Positions 39,573 to 47,970 of a stretch of DNA of 49,546 bases are shown in pieces; position 1 is the first letter of the stretch; the number at the start of each line of letters is the position of its first letter. The notes beneath the pieces are model-generated. The model saw nothing but the letters and a program-made list of their open reading frames with translations, had not been told where the DNA came from and did not search any database. The position numbers and the translations under genes were made by a program. The stretch spans positions 1 through 49,546 of the forward strand of contig CAYJWI010000007.1 in assembly GCA_964373815.1 (NCBI GenBank), written 5' to 3'. Source of the DNA: UBA10205 sp964373815 (GTDB lineage: Archaea; Iainarchaeota; Iainarchaeia; Iainarchaeales; Iainarchaeaceae).

Positions 39573-40481
39573 TTACGCCACCACTTCTATGTTAAGCTTC
39601 TTCTTGAGTTCCCTATACCGGTTCCTTATCGTTACCTCTGTTACCCCGGCAACGTTCGCGACTTCCTTTTGTGTCCTGCGCTCGCCCTTCAAAAGGCCGG
39701 CTATGTACACAGCGGCTGCCGCGACACCAGTAGGGCCCCTTCCCGAGATGAGGCCGTTCTTTATCGCCTCTTCGAGGATTTTGCGCCCCTCTTCCTGCAC
39801 TTCGCCAGAAAGGTTCAGTTCAGATGCGAACCTTGGGATGTAGTGTATAGGGTTTGTGAGGGGTATGTCGAGCTTGAGCTCCCTTACAAGGAACCTATAG
39901 GTCCTCCCGATTTCCTTCTTCGTAAGCCCTGAGGCTTCGGCCATTTCATTGAGCGTCCTTGGGACATTGTAGTTCCTGCACACAGTGTAGAGAACTGCGG
40001 CGACAACCGCCTCAATGAGCCTTCCCCTTATGAGGCCCTTCTTCACTGTCTTCCTGTAAAGCAGTGCAGCCGCCTCTATGAGCTGTTCAGGAGTGTTCAG
40101 ATAACTCGCAATCCTGCGGAGCTCTGTTAGGGCAATTGAGAGGTTCCTCTGCATAGAAGAGCTAATTGATGCCCTCTTATGCCACTTTATGAGCCTGTAC
40201 ATCTGCGCCCTCGACTTCGAGGAGAGCTTGTTCCCCCTAAGGTCGGTTCCGCGCCTGTCAATCATCGTGACAAGCCCCTTGTTCAGCTTGACGTATTTCA
40301 TAGGAGAGCCTGTCCTTGCCCTCTCTTCCATCTGGTCGGAGTCAAAGCTCCTCCATTCCTTGCCGAAATCAACTTCGTCCTCGGATAGGATTAGGCCGCA
40401 TGAATTGCAGACAATTTCGCCTTTTTCCTCATCCCTCGCCACTTTAGTGCTCCCACATTCAGGGCACTTCACATCAGCCAT
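39573..40481 (-). CDS. tfb: Transcription initiation factor IIB
   Basis: Bridges TBP on the TATA box and RNA polymerase. 302 residues. The N-terminal zinc ribbon has CPECGS and CNSCGL, followed by the B-reader/linker (EWRSFD) and two cyclin-like repeats (from about residues 105 and 205), the second ending in the DNA-reading helix with TEVTIRNRYRELKKKL. A TATA-like box at 40541-40554 and GGAG near the start codon suggest a message with a leader of about 40 bases. Confidence 0.97.
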   Translation of the reverse strand: MADVKCPECGSTKVARDEEKGEIVCNSCGLILSEDEVDFGKEWRSFDSDQMEERARTGSPMKYVKLNKGLVTMIDRRGTDLRGNKLSSKSRAQMYRLIKWHKRASISSSMQRNLSIALTELRRIASYLNTPEQLIEAAALLYRKTVKKGLIRGRLIEAVVAAVLYTVCRNYNVPRTLNEMAEASGLTKKEIGRTYRFLVRELKLDIPLTNPIHYIPRFASELNLSGEVQEEGRKILEEAIKNGLISGRGPTGVAAAAVYIAGLLKGERRTQKEVANVAGVTEVTIRNRYRELKKKLNIEVVA

Positions 40482-40540
40482 TTCGAATCAACTCCTCGGT
40501 GCTGCTTCCCCCCACGGAAAGCGAGTCCTCAAACCCAAAA

Positions 40541-40554
40541 GATTTTAAATAAAG
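40541..40554 (-). promoter_or_regulatory. TATA-like box of tfb
   Basis: CTTTATTTAAAATC on the minus strand, about 65 bases before ATG 40481. The leader would carry GAGGAGTTGATT, a ribosome-binding site, unlike the leaderless pattern of many other genes here. Confidence 0.5.
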
Positions 40555-40623
40555 CAGAGAACGAGAACTAATATACTTGCTGCCCACATCCTTTATAAAC
40601 TTTGCGGTTCAAATAGTAGGGAA

Positions 40624-41148
40624 CTATTTTCCCCCAATTTCCGCTTTCTCGCCGCTTTTTGGGGCTTTAGGCCCGGTTTTGGCCTTCTTCGATTCCTTGC
40701 GGCGAAGCGCCTTTTCCTCGCTGGGGGGAGTATAAGATTTAAGCACTACCCCGCTCACAGTGCCATGCTGTCCCGGCCTTGAAGTAACCTTGACATAAAC
40801 ATCGGCGCCGCTGCCTGCGGATGCCTTTACCACTGCGCCTTTTGTGATGATGTTCCTTCTTGCGAACTGGGTGTCGGCATGGTTCTCCACCACCGAAAGC
40901 ACCTCGTACTTCGCCGCCTTCTTTGAGTCAGGGCTTGTTGCAACCACAAAGCGGCCCTTGCGGAGCTTTACTTTCTCGGTGTTTCCCATTCCCCTTGCGG
41001 TGATGCGGTCTATCGCTTCCTCCGAAGGCGCGATTGTGGTAAGTGTGGCTTCTCCGCCTTTCCATGCGAGCCTCTTGTCAGATGCCCGTAGGGTCGTCCT
41101 TACGCCACCCGAAACCTTTGTCGCGCTTTTCATGTGCCACTGTGCCAT
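40624..41148 (-). CDS. rps8e: Ribosomal protein eS8
   Basis: Small-subunit ribosomal protein of the archaeal/eukaryotic set. The core (RLAWKGGEATLTTI, then ARGMGNTEKVKLRKG, NHADTQFARRNIITKGAVV, and RPGQHGTVSGVVL) is typical. At 174 residues it is about 45 longer than usual because of a Lys/Pro-rich C-terminal extension (ALRRKESKKAKTGPKAPKSG). The extension may be lineage-specific. Divergent from cgi121. Confidence 0.93.
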   Translation of the reverse strand: MAQWHMKSATKVSGGVRTTLRASDKRLAWKGGEATLTTIAPSEEAIDRITARGMGNTEKVKLRKGRFVVATSPDSKKAAKYEVLSVVENHADTQFARRNIITKGAVVKASAGSGADVYVKVTSRPGQHGTVSGVVLKSYTPPSEEKALRRKESKKAKTGPKAPKSGEKAEIGGK

Positions 41149-41185
41149 GCAATCACTTTTTTAAGACAAAAACCTTATTCTCGTA

Positions 41186-41710
41186 ATGCCACTAAAGCCC
41201 GGAAAAATGGATTTTGCTGCATTTACTGGCAAAATTACTACTGATTCTTACAGCGCGACCATTAAAAAGCTTGCGATTGCATCGCAAAAGGCGGGCTGTT
41301 TTGCCCAGCTCGCCCCATGCCGCGTTGTCGCAGGCAAGAGGCACCTCAACGCAGCCCTCGAGCACACATTTTCGGCCATCGGGTCAGGGCAGAACTTCGC
41401 CAAAAAGCCTGAACTTGAATTCCTGATAAGGCTTCTTGGCGAAAAGCAGCTTGACAAGGTATTCGAAAAGGCAAGATTTGGAAACGAGCCCCTGCTACTT
41501 GTTGTGGAAAAGAAAAAGCCGTCCAAAGCGCGGGAAATAATGAAGGAAATTGGATTTGTGAAACAAAAGTTCCCCTTTGGAAAAAACATGGAAGAGCTGA
41601 TGCATCTCTACAGCATTTCAGAAAAGGGAATCGAAACGCTCCGCGGGCTCAAGAGCCCACTTGAGGAGCTGGTGATTGAAAAAACCTCATTCGTGGCAAT
41701 GGAAAGATAG
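41186..41710 (+). CDS. cgi121: KEOPS complex subunit Cgi121
   Basis: Part of KEOPS, which makes threonylcarbamoyl-adenosine in tRNA; Cgi121 binds the tRNA end and the Bud32 kinase. 174 residues; the segment CRVVAGKRHLNAALEHTFSA and the FLIRLLGEKQLDKVFEKA helix are as expected. Identification rests on these patterns and length. ATG 41186 lies near a short AT-rich box; probably leaderless. Convergent with hef. Confidence 0.8.
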   Translation: MPLKPGKMDFAAFTGKITTDSYSATIKKLAIASQKAGCFAQLAPCRVVAGKRHLNAALEHTFSAIGSGQNFAKKPELEFLIRLLGEKQLDKVFEKARFGNEPLLLVVEKKKPSKAREIMKEIGFVKQKFPFGKNMEELMHLYSISEKGIETLRGLKSPLEELVIEKTSFVAMER

Positions 41711-41767
41711 AAAAATACTGTAAAAAACTAATGCGTTTTTGTGTTTCATAAAAAAACTTGGAGCCAA

Positions 41768-44065
41768 CTATTCCTCTTCCTTGTAATACGTATTCAGCAC
41801 TTCGTGTATCTTCTTCGCCTTCTTCGGCCCCATCTTCTCGGCTTCCTGCAATTCCTTCTGCGTCGCGTTCACTATTGTGCGGATTGAGCCGAATTTTTTG
41901 AGAAGCGCCTTTGCAAGCCCGGGGCCGACCATTGGGAAGCCCTCGAGCACGAACTGCTGCTGCGCCTGCGCTGTCAAGCCTTTCCTCCCCACGCGAAGGC
42001 GGATTTCGTTGTCCTTTCCGAGCTGCTCGCGCTTTGCTATCTGGTAGAGGTACTTGACAGTTTCCTCTTCATCCGCCGCGTAGAGTATCGGGATGTGGTA
42101 GTTGAGCGCAATCGAGGCGAGTATCCCGCGTATCGCGTTCTCGTGTATGTTGCGCGTGGTGAAGAGCTCTTGCGGGTTTCCCTCGAGAATTATCAGCGGC
42201 GCTGAGTAGTTGGAGGACATCGTGGTTAGCTGGTTGAAGAGCCTGCCGTCGATTACAGAGCCCAAAAAATCCTCAACCGTTTTCCTCTCGACGACAATAT
42301 CATCGCTTAGCACATAATCCCCGACCTCGAGCTGCTTTACCTGTATGAGCGCGCCGGTTTCCTTGAGGCGCAGGACAATGCTCGATGCCTGCTCGCGCGT
42401 ATCGACATAAATTATCACCTTGTCGGCGTAGCCTTCCGAGTATTTCATGAGCGTGGTCTGCAAATCGAGCCTTTTTCCAGGCATGCCATTTTCACCCTGC
42501 AACTCGAGCTTTTTTTCAGGCATTCCGTTCCCGGCCTGCAGTTGTTTTAGGGTCGCGTGCATTTTTTTCTCCTTTGCCCTGCTTGCGTAGTAAAACGCCT
42601 CGTCGCGCGTATCCTTTGCGAGAAGAATGATTACGCGGCCCTCGGTTTTCCTTCCTGTCCTTCCCCTGCGCTGTATTGTGCGAACTTCGGAAGGCACGGG
42701 TTCGTAAAACACGACGAGGTCGACTTCGGGGATGTCAAGGCCCTCCTCCGCGACGCTTGAGGCGATGAGGCAGTTGTACTTGCCTTCCTTGAGTTCGCTT
42801 ATTATCCGCCCCTGCTCTTTTTGCGTAAGGCCCTTGTCTTCCCCTTTCGTCGCCTGCCCTACAAACCTTTTCGCCTTTATTTGAGGGATTGGTTCGAGGT
42901 ATTTTTCTATGAAGCGGATGTTGTCCCGGTAATGGTTGAAGACAATCACTTTGCTCTGCGGGTTCTTGTCGAACTGCTCTACGAGTATGTGCTTTAGCGC
43001 CTCGAGCTTTGGGTGCACCACTTTCTCGCGCATGAGCTCTTCCGTGATTTTTTTCGCCTTTAGGATGTTCTCGTTCGCCATCACGAACTTCACCGCCTTC
43101 GAGGAGGATTTCCCTTCGCTGTCGGCAGCCATCTTCTGCATGTACTGATTGAGCGCGAAAGTCCCCTGGGTTTCTAGCAAGGTGAGCGCGTGCGCGACCT
43201 TTAGCAACGCCGCAATCCTCGAGGATGCGGTGTAGAGCGAGGGGGCTGTCCTTCCGCGATGCACAAGCTCTTTTCTTATCTGTGCCTGCAGCATGAGCAT
43301 GTCCTTGCGCGAGAAATATTTCTTCCCTATCCCAAAGCCGAGTTTTTTCATCAATTCAATCTGCTCTTTTTGGAACCTGTCAAGCAGGACTTTCGCCTCA
43401 AGGAACCGCGGGGGAAGCTCGAGCCTTAGCCATTCAACCTTTACCGGGTTGATATAATCCTTCACATCCTCGTCCTCATGCGTCTTGATTTCCACATTTT
43501 TTATGAAAAGGTTCCGGCAAACGCTCTGGATTTTCTCCTCCTCGCCGCCGGGGGAGGCGGTGAGCGCTAGTATCAGCGGCTTTTGCGCCTGCCGCATGTA
43601 CTGCTCTGCTATGAAAACGTAGCTGTAATCGCCTATCGCGCGGTGGCTTTCGTCGAAAACAAGGAGGCCGAAGTCCCGCAGGCCCACCTGGCCAGAAACA
43701 ATGTCGTTTTGTATCGCCTGCGGGGTCGCGGAAACGATTTTCGCTGAATCGAACAGTGCCTTTCTCTGCAGGGGTGAGAGCGCCCCTGTGAGGAGCGCTA
43801 TCTGCTCTTGTGGGATATTGAGGAATTTTTTCATGCTCGCCTCGTGCTGGACAGCAAGGGGCTTTGTCGGCGCCATGAAAAGCACTTTTCCTCCCGCACG
43901 CAGTATTTCCGCGGCAACGAGCACTGCCACCACGGTTTTTCCGAGCGCTGTGGGGGCTACAACGAGCGAATTGCCCTTTTCGAGCACGCGCGCTGCAAGG
44001 ACTTCCTGATAGAGCTTGGATTCGACAGTCCCCTCCCTGATGAAGGGGTGCTGGATAAAGGCCAT
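41768..44065 (-). CDS. hef: Hef helicase-nuclease (XPF/FANCM-like)
   Basis: Processes stalled forks and branched DNA. 765 residues from ATG 44065. The N-terminal SF2 helicase has VVAPTALGKTVVAVL, DESH in VFDESHRAIG and RRGRTGRKTEG. The C-terminal ERCC4 nuclease has GDYVLSDDIVVERKTVEDF, and two helix-hairpin-helix motifs follow (FPMVGPGLAKALLKKFG, AEKMGPKKAKKI). The linker holds an imperfect tandem repeat (NGMPEKKLELQ, NGMPGKRLDLQ). The frame is open to 44212, but a TATA-like box at 44088-44097 favours 44065. Divergent from the histone gene. Confidence 0.95.
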   Translation of the reverse strand: MAFIQHPFIREGTVESKLYQEVLAARVLEKGNSLVVAPTALGKTVVAVLVAAEILRAGGKVLFMAPTKPLAVQHEASMKKFLNIPQEQIALLTGALSPLQRKALFDSAKIVSATPQAIQNDIVSGQVGLRDFGLLVFDESHRAIGDYSYVFIAEQYMRQAQKPLILALTASPGGEEEKIQSVCRNLFIKNVEIKTHEDEDVKDYINPVKVEWLRLELPPRFLEAKVLLDRFQKEQIELMKKLGFGIGKKYFSRKDMLMLQAQIRKELVHRGRTAPSLYTASSRIAALLKVAHALTLLETQGTFALNQYMQKMAADSEGKSSSKAVKFVMANENILKAKKITEELMREKVVHPKLEALKHILVEQFDKNPQSKVIVFNHYRDNIRFIEKYLEPIPQIKAKRFVGQATKGEDKGLTQKEQGRIISELKEGKYNCLIASSVAEEGLDIPEVDLVVFYEPVPSEVRTIQRRGRTGRKTEGRVIILLAKDTRDEAFYYASRAKEKKMHATLKQLQAGNGMPEKKLELQGENGMPGKRLDLQTTLMKYSEGYADKVIIYVDTREQASSIVLRLKETGALIQVKQLEVGDYVLSDDIVVERKTVEDFLGSVIDGRLFNQLTTMSSNYSAPLIILEGNPQELFTTRNIHENAIRGILASIALNYHIPILYAADEEETVKYLYQIAKREQLGKDNEIRLRVGRKGLTAQAQQQFVLEGFPMVGPGLAKALLKKFGSIRTIVNATQKELQEAEKMGPKKAKKIHEVLNTYYKEEE

Positions 44066-44087
44066 ATGGGGAACTGGGTTGAAAACC

Positions 44088-44097
44088 GTTTTTAAAT
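44088..44097 (-). promoter_or_regulatory. TATA-like box of hef
   Basis: ATTTAAAAAC on the minus strand, about 27 bases before ATG 44065, which supports a leaderless message starting there. Confidence 0.5.
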
Positions 44098-44237
44098 GGT
44101 TTAGGGGTTCGTTGCCGGTGCCAAACCGCAAGCTCCGGTTGGGGGAGCGTACCATCTTCGCTTGGGCTCGATGGGACTTGCTTACGCACTCTTCAGGCAT
44201 AAAAAACCCCATTTGGGTTCCATTGCCCGAAAAACCG

Positions 44238-44249
44238 TTTTATTTAAAA
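44238..44249 (+). promoter_or_regulatory. TATA-like box of the histone gene
   Basis: TTTATTTAAAAC lies about 40 bases before ATG 44285; the expected leader of 15-20 bases includes AGGTGG as ribosome-binding site. Confidence 0.55.
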
Positions 44250-44284
44250 CAATTTGGTTGCAAATGCTTTTTAGGTGGTTTTTG

Positions 44285-44503
44285 ATGTCTAGCCAGATTC
44301 TTCCTTTGGCCGCGGTTGACCGCATTATCAGGAAAGCCGGCGCCGGAAGGGTGAGCGAGGATGCTGTTGTCGCGCTCGCGGAAGTGCTCGAAGAGGAAGG
44401 AGTGAAGATAAGCCAGCAGGCAAATGAGTTCGCAAAGCACGCGAACCGCAAGACTGTCGTCGGCGCGGACATAAGGCTTTCTCTAAAGCAGTTCAAGGGC
44501 TGA
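44285..44503 (+). CDS. Archaeal histone
   Basis: A DNA-wrapping histone-fold protein of 72 residues from ATG 44285. Family features: LPLAAVDRIIRKAGAGRVS at the start, the long middle helix with ALAEVLEEEGVKISQQANEF, and HANRKTVVGADIRLSLK at the end. The frame is open further back to 44162, but the AGGTGG site and family start fix ATG 44285. Single histone fold, no tail. Confidence 0.96.
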   Translation: MSSQILPLAAVDRIIRKAGAGRVSEDAVVALAEVLEEEGVKISQQANEFAKHANRKTVVGADIRLSLKQFKG

Positions 44504-44595
44504 TTCTAGGCTTTAGGCAAAGCGTAAATTTCACTACTTTGTACCCTCTTTCCATTTTGCTACGTTTAAATACAACTTTAAACTTATTTTACTCC

Positions 44596-45057
44596 ATGAC
44601 AAACTTCGGCCTTCTAGGAAAGTTCTGCATTGAACTCGTAGAACGCAAAAAACCCGCCGGATTGATTTTCGAGGTCAGGGTAAATAGGGTCAGAAGCAAA
44701 AGCATTGCAAAAATCAAACTTCGCGATGAAGGATTCCACGTGGCCGTGAAGGCGTTAAACCTGATTGAAACAGGGAAGGGGTTCAAAGTCGGCGAGCTTT
44801 TTTACTATTTTGACCATGCGCATGGAAATTCCATAAGTCCCGGAAGCTTTGTTTTACATACCAAGGCAGACCCAAGGCTTGCCGAGCTTGTCTTGCCGCA
44901 CATCGAAGGCCGGGTCAGGGAAGCGGCAAACAATTATTTGAGGGGGAATTTTATAGGCTATGTAATGGAAGAGAAGCCAAGGTGGCCAAGAATGAAAACG
45001 GCGGAACAATTAAGCCAATTGAAAAGAAGCCAGTTGAGAATGAGAAGGCGCCTCTGA
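44596..45057 (+). CDS. Unknown basic protein
   Basis: 153 residues from ATG 44596; an AT-rich box (about 44563-44577) stands about 25-30 bases upstream, which favours this start over ATG 44539. The middle is mixed strand/helix (GFHVAVKALNLIETG, GELFYYFDHAHGN), and the end is strongly basic (LSQLKRSQLRMRRRL). No family recognised. Convergent with the KaiC-like gene, six bases apart. Confidence 0.65.
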   Translation: MTNFGLLGKFCIELVERKKPAGLIFEVRVNRVRSKSIAKIKLRDEGFHVAVKALNLIETGKGFKVGELFYYFDHAHGNSISPGSFVLHTKADPRLAELVLPHIEGRVREAANNYLRGNFIGYVMEEKPRWPRMKTAEQLSQLKRSQLRMRRRL

Positions 45058-45063
45058 AACAAC

Positions 45064-45768
45064 TCACTTCAGCGCTTCCCAGAGTATTTCATCCCTGCTC
45101 TTGATTTCAATCCCGAGTTCGGAGATTGTGAAAGGGTGCACCGTCTTGCTATGGTTCGTGCCCCTCATTTTCCTCACAAAAATGCTCCTGCTCGGCGGCG
45201 TGAAATAGGACATCACGATGCCGTCCGCGACGAATTCCTCGACCCCGAAGGCGGAGAAGTCGAGCTTTCCCCCCTTTGTTTCGGCGATGAGAATCGATGT
45301 GCAGCCCATGTCCTTTAGCGCGTCGGTGAAAGAGTAGAGCAAATGCCTTATTTTCCCCGGCTCCTCAATCCAGACGCCGAGAGCGGTGGTGGAATCGACG
45401 ACGAGCCTTTTGCACTTCATCTCCTTCACAAGGTTCGCGATTATCCCAAGTTCCTCCTCTATCTGCCTCTGGACGTTTTCCTGCGTATGCAGGTTCATTT
45501 TGTAAATCTTGAACTTTCCAGCATCCTGCAGTGGCTTTATGTCCCAGCCGAATGTCTCCATGTTCCAGACAAGGTTCTTGATGTTCCCCTCGAGCGTGAT
45601 GTAGAGCCCCGGCTCCTTGTAATCCTTCGCGCCTGCGTAAAGGTAGCTCATGCCGAAAATGGTTTTGCCAGTCCCCGAGCCGCCGGAGAGAAGTATTGTA
45701 GAGCCTAGCGGGAACCCGCCCGAAATCAGCTCGTCAAAGCCTTTTATCCCTGTTTTAACGCGTTCCAT
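45064..45768 (-). CDS. KaiC-like RecA-superfamily ATPase
   Basis: About 234 residues from ATG 45768, which follows AGGTGGATTG. A single RecA/KaiC-type domain: GIKGFDELISGGFPLGS, Walker A GGSGTGKTIFG, Walker B-like RLVVDSTTALGVW. Such stand-alone KaiC-like ATPases are abundant in archaea, often linked to signalling or motility, but partners are not visible here. Followed by nothing on its strand before the convergent neighbour. Confidence 0.88.
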   Translation of the reverse strand: MERVKTGIKGFDELISGGFPLGSTILLSGGSGTGKTIFGMSYLYAGAKDYKEPGLYITLEGNIKNLVWNMETFGWDIKPLQDAGKFKIYKMNLHTQENVQRQIEEELGIIANLVKEMKCKRLVVDSTTALGVWIEEPGKIRHLLYSFTDALKDMGCTSILIAETKGGKLDFSAFGVEEFVADGIVMSYFTPPSRSIFVRKMRGTNHSKTVHPFTISELGIEIKSRDEILWEALK

Positions 45769-45865
45769 CAATCCACCTTTCAAAAACCTTTTTTTCAAAA
45801 CCTTTTTCGCTTTTTACTCCCAGCCCTTCAAAATCCCCAAAACTTTTCCCTTCGCCAAACACATT

Positions 45866-46504
45866 TCATTTTCCTCTCAAAGCGCCCAAGACTTTTCCCA
45901 AAACCTCTTCCTGTGACATCTTGTCCGTGCTGAGCACCGAATCGAAGAGCCCGAGATTTGAGCCCATTTCAAAGTTGTACAACCTTTGATATAAAGCTTT
46001 GGTATCCGCATCCCTTTTCCTAACCTTTGCGAGCACCTCCTCGTAATTAAGATTGTCCCTTTCGCAAACCCTTTTCGCGCGCGTTTCGGCCGAGGCATTG
46101 AGCCATACCCTGAAGGCCCTGCCCTTGTATAAGTATGGCATTGTCCAGGAATCGAGTATGACGCCACCCTTTTCCGCAATCTCTACGAGTTTTTTGTCAA
46201 GTGCGATGTCAAGCGAGCCGTCGGCGAGCCTTTTCTTCATGAACTCCTTCGCCTCGGGGCCCTCCCACCAGTCATGGATTTTTTCCGGGGAGGCGTTCTC
46301 GAGCGCCTTCACGCCTTTTGTTGCCATCTCGCGCAGCAGCGAGGAGGCGTGCACGACCCTGAGGCCAAGCTTCTTTCCAAGGGAATCCGCAAGCGAGCTT
46401 TTCCCCGAGCCGGCGAAGCCGGAGATTATAATGGTTCTTGCGGATGGAGCCTGCCCGCTTTTGGCCACCGAAGTGGAGGCTTTTGCAACTGATTTTGTAC
46501 CCAT
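45866..46504 (-). CDS. cmk: Cytidylate kinase, archaeal type
   Basis: Phosphorylates CMP or dCMP with ATP. 212 residues from ATG 46504. Walker A GFAGSGKSSLADSLGKKLGL with HASSLLREMA after it, the lid region RAKRVCERDNLNYEEV and RDADTKALYQRLYNFEM match the archaeal Cmk pattern. The first 20 residues are an extra Ser/Ala/Lys-rich stretch. Frame open to 46564 but not family-like. Follows panB on the minus strand? No: panB lies upstream (46577-47320) and this gene comes after it, 72 bases on. Confidence 0.8.
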   Translation of the reverse strand: MGTKSVAKASTSVAKSGQAPSARTIIISGFAGSGKSSLADSLGKKLGLRVVHASSLLREMATKGVKALENASPEKIHDWWEGPEAKEFMKKRLADGSLDIALDKKLVEIAEKGGVILDSWTMPYLYKGRAFRVWLNASAETRAKRVCERDNLNYEEVLAKVRKRDADTKALYQRLYNFEMGSNLGLFDSVLSTDKMSQEEVLGKVLGALRGK

Positions 46505-46576
46505 CGAAACCGCAAGATTTAGGGAAAAAGGGTTTAAGAGAGTTGTGAGGGCCTCAAGCATCAAGGCAACTGAACG

Positions 46577-47320
46577 CTAGTAAACGTTTTTTTTGGACGG
46601 GAACTTCCAATTCCGTACTTCTTGCGCGTATTTTTTCACAGCCCTCACAGCGGCCTTCTTCAAATCAGCATACCTTTTCAAAAACCTCGGCCTGAAAGAA
46701 TCGTCAGGGTTGAGGCCAAGCACATCATGGAATACCAATACCTGCCCGCCGCAGAACCTCCCCGCGCCGATGCCAATTGTTGGGATTGAAAGCGCTTTGG
46801 AAATTTGTTTTGCCGCCTTTTCGGGGACGAGCTCGAGCACGAGCCACGAACATCCCGCCTGCTCGAGCGCCTTTGCTGCGGAGAAGAGCTTTTGCGCCTC
46901 AAATATCTCCTTCCCTTTCACTCTAGGCTTTGAATCGGTTTGTGGAAGATAACCAAGATGCCCCATGACTTTTACGCCGTGGCGCACGAGCCTTTTTACG
47001 ACCGAAATTTTCTCACCCTCGATTTTCACGGCGCCTGCACCTGCGTGCAAGAACCTCTTAGCGTTCAAAAGTGCGACCCGCGGGGTGCGGAAACTTCCGA
47101 ATGGCATGTCGGCAACAACCATAACCTTGGGTTTTGCCCTGCAAACCGCTTTGACGTGCGCGAGCATTTCCTGCATCCCGATTTCGCGCGTGCTCTTCAT
47201 CCCGTGCACAACGTTCGCGGCGCTGTCGCCGACAAGGATGATGTCAACGCCTGCCTTGCTGGCTATCGAGGCCGAGGGGAAATCGTATGCGGTCAGCATG
47301 ACGATTTTTTTGGCGCTCAC
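46577..47320 (-). CDS. panB: 3-methyl-2-oxobutanoate hydroxymethyltransferase
   Basis: Makes ketopantoate from 2-oxoisovalerate, the first committed step to pantothenate and coenzyme A; uses methylenetetrahydrofolate or a related carrier. 247 residues. Typical motifs: MLTAYDFPSASIASKAGVD, LVGDSAANVVHG, VVADMPFGSF, AGAGAVKIEG and IPTIGIGAG. Starts with a 4-base overlap to the gene at 47317. The substrate is one IlvE (48648) equilibrates with valine, which fits their closeness. Confidence 0.95.
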   Translation of the reverse strand: MSAKKIVMLTAYDFPSASIASKAGVDIILVGDSAANVVHGMKSTREIGMQEMLAHVKAVCRAKPKVMVVADMPFGSFRTPRVALLNAKRFLHAGAGAVKIEGEKISVVKRLVRHGVKVMGHLGYLPQTDSKPRVKGKEIFEAQKLFSAAKALEQAGCSWLVLELVPEKAAKQISKALSIPTIGIGAGRFCGGQVLVFHDVLGLNPDDSFRPRFLKRYADLKKAAVRAVKKYAQEVRNWKFPSKKNVY

Positions 47321-47964
47321 TTGCGCTCCCCCAGTTCCTCCAATATCATCTTTGCGTTCTCTGCGAGCGGCTTGTTGATGTGGCCCAGCCCGTCCACCGC
47401 ATTTTCAAGTATCGTGACCTCTTCTTCGAATTGCGGCGGGAAATCCTCGCGCTTCCCGAAACGCCTCGTATACCTTGCGAGCCTGATTTTTGCGAGTGAG
47501 CCCAAATCATTGGCCCCTGCCTGCAAAGCCGAAGCGTTCCTTTCTACAAATTCCGCCACGCTTTTCGCATGGCCAAGCGGGTCGCCGGGGTTGTTCCTGC
47601 CTGCCCATTTTAGCAACATCTCTGAAGTCACTTTCGTGTCATTGCCGAAGAATATTTTGGAGAGTGTCCCGCCAAATAAAACGTAATAGCCACCGAAAGC
47701 GTTCTTCTCCACTTCCTCGGTGATTGCAAGCTTCGCAGACCCGCGCATCCACCTCTGCCTGTTCCCAAACCTGCCATCTGGAAGGTTTTCAGGGGCCATG
47801 AGCCTGTACCTGCCAAATAATTCGTGCATGAACTCCGCCTGCCTGTACGGGTTTGAAAGCGGCACTGCCTTTTTGGTTATCTTTTTTGCGGCGTGCAAAA
47901 CCTTGTGCCTGAACAGCCTTGCCCGGCTGGGAAAAGTAAAACCGGGTCTTTTCAGCAAAGTCAT
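47317..47964 (-). CDS. Unknown protein upstream of panB
   Basis: 215 residues, helical, basic at the N-terminus (RARLFRHKVLHAAKKITKK). A Gly/Phe-rich middle (FGGYYVLFGGTLSKIFFGN) and a charged C-terminal helix (EEEVTILENAV) follow. No family recognised. It overlaps panB by four bases and follows the gene at 47971 by six, so the three are likely one operon. Role unknown. Confidence 0.65.
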   Translation of the reverse strand: MTLLKRPGFTFPSRARLFRHKVLHAAKKITKKAVPLSNPYRQAEFMHELFGRYRLMAPENLPDGRFGNRQRWMRGSAKLAITEEVEKNAFGGYYVLFGGTLSKIFFGNDTKVTSEMLLKWAGRNNPGDPLGHAKSVAEFVERNASALQAGANDLGSLAKIRLARYTRRFGKREDFPPQFEEEVTILENAVDGLGHINKPLAENAKMILEELGERK

Positions 47965-47970
47965 TTCAAA

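Noticed and set aside
39512..39595. 27-codon plus-strand frame starting MAKKVEQN
   Set aside because: Its end runs antisense into tfb, no promoter or ribosome-binding site was seen, and the tract is better read as the T-rich terminator of tfb.
43476..44189. 237-residue minus-strand frame overlapping hef in another frame
   Set aside because: Same-strand shadow of the Hef helicase part, which has clear motifs; Pro/Arg/Ser-rich composition is typical of off-frame reading.
46940..47686. 248-residue plus-strand frame opposite panB and its neighbour
   Set aside because: Antisense to the well-supported panB and the coupled gene upstream; no motif or start signal.
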